Program-made: the position numbers and the translations under genes
The notes under the pieces: generated by a model
Database searches by the model: none
Seen by the model: only the letters and a program-made list of their open reading frames with translations
What the model was told of the DNA's origin: nothing
Shown here: positions 32,685-36,087 of the stretch, piece after piece
Numbering within the stretch: position 1 is the first letter of the stretch
Layout of the letters: each line of letters opens with the position of its first letter
Origin: Accumulibacter sp.
GTDB lineage: Bacteria > Pseudomonadota > Gammaproteobacteria > Burkholderiales > Rhodocyclaceae
Assembly: GCA_031266435.1 (NCBI GenBank)
Contig: JAISAZ010000038.1
Span: forward strand, 1-36,087
Length of the DNA stretch: 36,087 bases
Direction of reading: 5' to 3'

Positions 32685-33488
32685 TCATATCGCGTCGCCG
32701 TAGCGCTGCTTGCGCCGGTACAATTTTTTCATCTTTTCTTCCAGCAAGGGGAAAAGTCCAGCTTCCTCGCGCAAAACCTCGCGCAGGGACTTTTCAAAGT
32801 AGCCGCGCACGAAACGCAGCTTGTCGCGCCGCGTCATGCCGATTTCGACGATCGAAAAATAAAGCGCCGCCAGGTCCTTGTCGCGCCAGCGTTTCGGCAC
32901 GGCCGCGCGCGTCTGCGCGCGGTGGAGGTCGATCAGCGCGAGCGAGATCGCCTCTGGAGACGGCGGCGGGTTGACGGACAACAAAAAGTGGCAGATGTAG
33001 CAGTCGCGGTGATTGACGCCCGCGCGGTGCATCGCGCCGACCATTTCCGCGACCCTTGCGACCAGCGCGCGCTTCAAGGCCAGGGGCGGCGGCGCGGCGC
33101 GCCAATCGCGCGTGAAGACGTCGAGATCGACCGCAGGCGCGATTTCACGAGTAATGATGAACGAATGCCTTCGCGTCATCTCGCCGCGCTCGCCGAAAGC
33201 CACCGCCGTCATCGTGGGGACTCCGGCCTCGTGCAGGCGTTCGAGCGCCCTCCACTCCTGCGCCGCGCCGAGCACCGGGAGTTTCAGCGTGAGCAGATTC
33301 TTGACGATTTCCCGGAGGCTGTTGCCGCGATGGATCTTCACGAAGTAGCCCAGGCCGTCGATTTCCACGCGCAGTGTGCGGCGGACCTTCATGTCACGGA
33401 AAATTTCACCTTGCAGATTTTCGACTTCGACGAAAGGGTCTTTCCCGCGCCAGAGCGACAAAAAGGGTTCGGCAAGGACGAGTTTCAC
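32685..33488 (-). CDS. waaP: Lipopolysaccharide core heptose(I) kinase WaaP/RfaP
   Basis: Phosphorylates the first heptose of the LPS inner core, needed for outer-membrane stability. The 267-residue product parallels E. coli WaaP (EPFLSLWRGKDPF, LQGEIFRDMKVRRTLR, YFVKIHRGNSLREIVKNLL, AGVNHRDCYICHFLL with the HRD catalytic loop at 160-162, LIDLHRAQ and PKRWRDKDLAALYFS). The GTG start at 33488 overlaps the waaG stop (GTGA, 33485-33488), so they are coupled. The upstream frame in waaG is shadow sequence. Confidence 0.96.
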   Translation of the reverse strand: MKLVLAEPFLSLWRGKDPFVEVENLQGEIFRDMKVRRTLRVEIDGLGYFVKIHRGNSLREIVKNLLTLKLPVLGAAQEWRALERLHEAGVPTMTAVAFGERGEMTRRHSFIITREIAPAVDLDVFTRDWRAAPPPLALKRALVARVAEMVGAMHRAGVNHRDCYICHFLLSVNPPPSPEAISLALIDLHRAQTRAAVPKRWRDKDLAALYFSIVEIGMTRRDKLRFVRGYFEKSLREVLREEAGLFPLLEEKMKKLYRRKQRYGDAI

Positions 33489-34609
33489 CGCGCGCGCTCC
33501 GCCAATACGAGGTCCGCGGCGCGTTCGGGCATTGAATACAGGTCGGCCGCGTCGGCGTAATCGAGTCCCTTGCGCGACCAAGCGCGGCGCGCCGGCTCGT
33601 CGGCAAGCATCTCGGCGAGCGCGGCGTCGAGCGCGCCCTGCGTGAAGGGACTCGTGAGAACGCGGCCGGCGTCGGCGTCGGCAACGTAAGGCGCGTAACC
33701 GCACACGTCGGTTGTGAGCACCGGCAGACCCGCCGCCATCGCTTCGAGCAGGACGGTCCCGGTGTTTTCGTTGTACGCCGGATGGATCAGGAGGTCGGCG
33801 CCGAGCAAAAAGCGCGGGATGTCGTCGCGCCCCTTGAGGATCGTCGCCCGCGCGCCGAGGCGAAGCGCCTTGATCTGGAGCAGGAAGGGCGTGGGGTCGT
33901 CCTGGCCGACCGCGATCAGATAAACGCGCTCGCGCAATGCGGCGGGGAGCGCGGCGACGGCTTTGAGGCTGCGGTCGAGACCTTTCGTCTTGAACCCGGA
34001 GCCGATCTGAACGATCAGCAGGTCCTCGTTCATCCGACCGAATTCACGGCGGAATTCGGCGCGGACGGCGGGAGCGTCCGGCGGCGCGCGCCGGTCGCGC
34101 GCGATCCCCGGAGGAAGGAGGTGAAAGCGTTCCGGCGGCGTCGCGTAGTGCTTGACGAAAAACGGGCGTTGCGCGTCGGAGATCATCAGGATTTCCGTTT
34201 TGCTCTTTGCGTCGAAGACGGCGCGCTCGTACGCGGCGAAATGCCGGTAACGCGGCGACCACCGGTAAAAAAACGGCCGCAGCGAACGCGCTTTTTCTTC
34301 GTAGCACGGGTCGGCTGCGTAATAGACGTCGAGTCCGGGCATCTTGTTGAAGCCGACGACGCGATCCGCCGGGTCGCGTTTCACGTCCTCGGCGACCCAC
34401 GCGGTGAATTTTTCGTTCCGCCTCGTATTGGAACACGCCTTGACCGGAGCGACCCGGACGTCGAAACCTTCGGGAATCGCGCCCTCCCAGATCAGGGTAT
34501 AGACGCGGACGGCGTGGCCGCGCCTTTGGCATTCGCGCGCGATGCGCAGGAAATCCCGCTGCAATCCGCCGAAAGGAAAATACTTGTACAGGACGAACGC
34601 CAGCGTCAC
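33485..34609 (-). CDS. waaG: Lipopolysaccharide core glucosyltransferase WaaG/RfaG
   Basis: A GT4 glycosyltransferase adding glucose to heptose II of the LPS core. The 374-residue product begins TLAFVLYKYFPFGGLQRDF and contains RVYTLIWEG, DRVVGFNKMPGLDVYYAAD, the RFHLLPPGI hinge, HPAYNENTGTVLLEAMAAGLPVL (EX7E-type motif) and the DLYSMPERAAD end, close to E. coli WaaG throughout. I start at the GTG 34609; the frame remains open to 34810 through non-conserved, Arg-rich sequence. It overlaps waaP. Upstream lpxL2 lies on the same strand about 200 bp away. Confidence 0.95.
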   Translation of the reverse strand: MTLAFVLYKYFPFGGLQRDFLRIARECQRRGHAVRVYTLIWEGAIPEGFDVRVAPVKACSNTRRNEKFTAWVAEDVKRDPADRVVGFNKMPGLDVYYAADPCYEEKARSLRPFFYRWSPRYRHFAAYERAVFDAKSKTEILMISDAQRPFFVKHYATPPERFHLLPPGIARDRRAPPDAPAVRAEFRREFGRMNEDLLIVQIGSGFKTKGLDRSLKAVAALPAALRERVYLIAVGQDDPTPFLLQIKALRLGARATILKGRDDIPRFLLGADLLIHPAYNENTGTVLLEAMAAGLPVLTTDVCGYAPYVADADAGRVLTSPFTQGALDAALAEMLADEPARRAWSRKGLDYADAADLYSMPERAADLVLAERAR

Positions 34610-34780
34610 GCGCGAGGATTCCGGGAAAGTCCTCCCCCGCCGTGGGCGGCGGCCGTGCGAGCGCGCGCGAAGGGTTTTTCGGTCTGGCGGTTCAAGGGTA
34701 TCGGCGTTCCGGGAAAAGACAAACTGAAGATTATACTCGGTCGGCCAAGGAGCCTTGCAGGGTGAAAATCCGTGCTTAAT

Positions 34781-34811
34781 AAAAGTAAAATCCACTTTTT
34801 TGACGAACATT
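34781..34811. repeat. AAAAGT dyad repeat, copy 3
   Basis: AAAAGT (34781-34786) pairs with ACTTTT (34794-34799), followed by TTGACGAACATT as in the other two copies (2181-2212 and 12990-13013). It sits immediately downstream of the lpxL2 stop codon. Confidence 0.6.
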
Positions 34812-35695
34812 CAGGGATAAACCCCCGCCTCGCCGTCAGGGCGCGTCTTGAAGCGGCGGTGCACCCAGTAGTATTGCTCCGGCATCGAACGGATCGCGTC
34901 CTCGATGACCGCGTTCATCCGGCGCGTGTCGGTTTCCACGTCGGCGCCGGGGAAAGCGTCCCACGCGTCGCCGATCTCAACGCAATAACCCTCGGCACCC
35001 GGCAGAACGCGCGTCGTGACGAGCACGATTTTCGCGTCGGTGACGCGCGCGAGGCGCGCGAGTCCGGGAATCGTCGCGGCCATGACGCCGAAAAACGGGA
35101 CGAAAATCGAATTGCGCCGACCGAAATCCATATCCGGCAGGTAATAGAAAGGGCGCCCCCGGCGCATCGCCTTGATCGTCGAGAGCATCCCGTCCTGCCG
35201 CGAGAGCAGCATCTGGTCGCCGAAGCGCTTGCGCCCGCGAAGGACGAGTTCGTCGAAGACCTTGTTTTTCTGCTTTGAATAAACGCTCAGCGAATCGAAG
35301 ATCATTGCGATCCTCGCGCCGCCCGCGTCGATCCCGACAAAGTGCGGCGTGAGCATGATGACGGGCGTCCCCGCGTCGATGAGGCAGCGGATTTTTTCCT
35401 CGCCTTCGATGCGTATCAGCCTGCGCAGGCGATCGGGGCTACTCCACCACAAGAGGCTGCGCTCTATGAGCGCGCGCCCCAGGACTTGAAAATGCGCTTT
35501 CGCGAGCGCGTCCCGCCGCGCCTCGTCGAGTTCGGGAAAGCACAGGCGCAAATTGGTTTTCACGATTCGTCTGCGTTCTTTTCCAAAGCCGTAGAGGACG
35601 CTCCCCAAGCCGCGACCGAGTGGCGACAGGAGCGCGAGCGGCAAAAAGTGCAGCAGCCAGAGAAAAAATACGGCGATAAGGCTCAAAAGTCGCAT
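34811..35695 (-). CDS. LpxL/LpxM-family acyltransferase, copy 2
   Basis: A second lipid A secondary acyltransferase, 294 residues from the ATG at 35695 (MRLLSLIAVFFLWLLHFLP), which has GGATTGAA upstream; a TTG at 35719 gives 8 extra residues. Motifs are the acyltransferase H-x4-D in TPHFVGID, YLPDMDFGRRNSIFVPFFGV and MPEQYYWVHRRFKTRP. It differs markedly from copy 1 at 19665-20549 (which has HLGCFE), so the two probably add different chains or act in order. It is first in a minus-strand series leading to waaG, waaP and tldD. The stop adjoins the AAAAGT repeat. Confidence 0.92.
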   Translation of the reverse strand: MRLLSLIAVFFLWLLHFLPLALLSPLGRGLGSVLYGFGKERRRIVKTNLRLCFPELDEARRDALAKAHFQVLGRALIERSLLWWSSPDRLRRLIRIEGEEKIRCLIDAGTPVIMLTPHFVGIDAGGARIAMIFDSLSVYSKQKNKVFDELVLRGRKRFGDQMLLSRQDGMLSTIKAMRRGRPFYYLPDMDFGRRNSIFVPFFGVMAATIPGLARLARVTDAKIVLVTTRVLPGAEGYCVEIGDAWDAFPGADVETDTRRMNAVIEDAIRSMPEQYYWVHRRFKTRPDGEAGVYP

Positions 35696-35867
35696 TTCAA
35701 TCCATCGAGAGCGCGCCAAAGCGACGCGGAAGCGAGGCTTCCCACGCGGGCGCGCTCCGTAAAGCGAAGGTTTTCAAAACGAGGCGCCGGGTGTTCGACT
35801 GCTTGATCCCGCCTCGGTACGTCTTCTTATTGTAATTCCTTTTCAAAATCGTTCGGCCGGGCCAGGG

Positions 35868-35950
35868 AGACAGGAGACAGAGAATTCTTGCGGCCTTCGG
35901 CCGGAGAAGAATCTTTGATCACCCGATCGGTGGTTCAAGGATCTTTTCCG
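35868..35950. repeat. Heptamer/hairpin repeat block, diverged copy
   Basis: GACAGGAGACAGAGAATTCTT is followed by a GCGGCCTTCGGCCGG hairpin, AGAAGAATCTTTGATCA, CCCGATCGGTGG and TTCAAGGATCTTTTCC. The order matches the composite of other blocks (heptamers, GC hairpin, GATCNTTGA, CCGATCGG) with many changes. Confidence 0.7.
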
Positions 35951-35977
35951 GTGGCAACACTACCGCTAAGTAATTGT

Positions 35978-36023
35978 CTATGAATAATATTTACAGTTAG
36001 ATGTTCATAGGTTATACTGTAAA
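35978..36023 (+). promoter_or_regulatory. Promoter with two interleaved inverted repeats
   Basis: TTTACA (35990-35995) and TATACT (36013-36018) are 17 bp apart, each matching the sigma-70 consensus at 5 of 6 positions. CTATGAA (35978-35984) pairs with TTCATAG (36004-36010), and TTTACAGT (35990-35997) with ACTGTAAA (36016-36023). The second dyad covers both promoter boxes, as an operator would. The ATG at 36026 lies only about 8 bases after the -10 box. Confidence 0.6.
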
Positions 36024-36025
36024 GC

Positions 36026-36087
36026 ATGACAGATAAAGACGAAAGCGCATTGAGAATGCGCATAGACATTATGCTCCCGTCGCTCAA
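36026..36087 (+). CDS. Partial gene at right edge, possibly ISAzo13-type transposase
   Basis: Only the first 20 codons are in the window: MTDKDESALRMRIDIMLPSL, then it runs off the edge. The pattern of a helix ending IxxMLPxLN is reminiscent of the N-terminus of ISAzo13-family transposases, but this is too short to be sure. An in-frame ATG at 36056 is an alternative start with more normal distance from the promoter. The local DNA is AT-rich compared with the window, which favours a mobile or acquired origin. Confidence 0.4.
   Translation, partial: MTDKDESALRMRIDIMLPSL

Noticed and set aside
1-36087. tRNA or rRNA genes
   Set aside because: No cloverleaf with a conserved TTC-type arm or rRNA segment was recognised in any intergenic stretch, though a tRNA scan was not run.

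Overview
The window reads as a GC-rich chromosomal segment of a Gram-negative proteobacterium, most likely a betaproteobacterium. The evidence is an SAH riboswitch ahead of ahcY-metF, a metK/lpxL divergent pair, E. coli-like frdABCD, a WaaG/WaaP lipopolysaccharide-core pair and a fused CcmH-CcmI. Genus and species cannot be read from the sequence. No rRNA, tRNA, CRISPR array or complete insertion sequence was seen. All positions and motifs below were read by eye; no database search was run.

Layout. 1-2.5 kb: a small membrane protein and an EF-hand calcium-binding protein on the minus strand, then about 960 bp without a convincing gene but holding two kinds of repeat. 2.5-6.2 kb: ccmF-ccmG-ccmH, a translationally coupled cytochrome c maturation operon. 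6.4-9.7 kb: frdABCD quinol:fumarate reductase on the minus strand. 9.9-14.2 kb: yebC, an unrecognised zinc-ribbon/HEAGH membrane protein, a LysR regulator and a divergent EamA transporter. 14.1-19.3 kb: a SAM-cycle block (metF, ahcY with SAH riboswitch, metK with a structured leader) with an HD-GYP phosphodiesterase in between. 19.7-25.9 kb: envelope genes (lpxL, ugd, msbA, a low-GC methyltransferase, a lipopolysaccharide-kinase-like protein). 26.7-28.6 kb: a secreted FecR-domain protein whose upstream region carries 13.75 copies of the tetranucleotide GGAA. 29.3-31.1 kb: pduO-type cobalamin adenosyltransferase and aroG. 31.2-35.7 kb: a minus-strand series lpxL2-waaG-waaP-tldD. At the right edge a partial gene begins, possibly an ISAzo13-type transposase.

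Functional themes. Outer-membrane lipopolysaccharide is the main one: two acyltransferases, the MsbA flippase, WaaG, WaaP, a second kinase-like protein and UDP-glucuronate synthesis. Methyl-group metabolism is the second: MetK makes SAM, AhcY clears SAH under riboswitch control, MetF supplies methyl-THF. Anaerobic or flexible respiration (fumarate reductase plus c-type cytochrome assembly) is the third.

The most unusual aspect is the repeat content. Mosaic blocks of 7-nt repeats (CAGGAAT/CAGGAGA/CAGAGGA-like) plus GC hairpins occupy all five non-overlapping convergent gene junctions, and in several cases supply the last codons and the stop of the neighbouring gene. There are also two near-identical ~105 bp inverted-terminus elements 22 kb apart in opposite orientation, a three-copy AAAAGT dyad repeat, a four-tract G-quadruplex motif, and a probable phase-variable GGAA tract.
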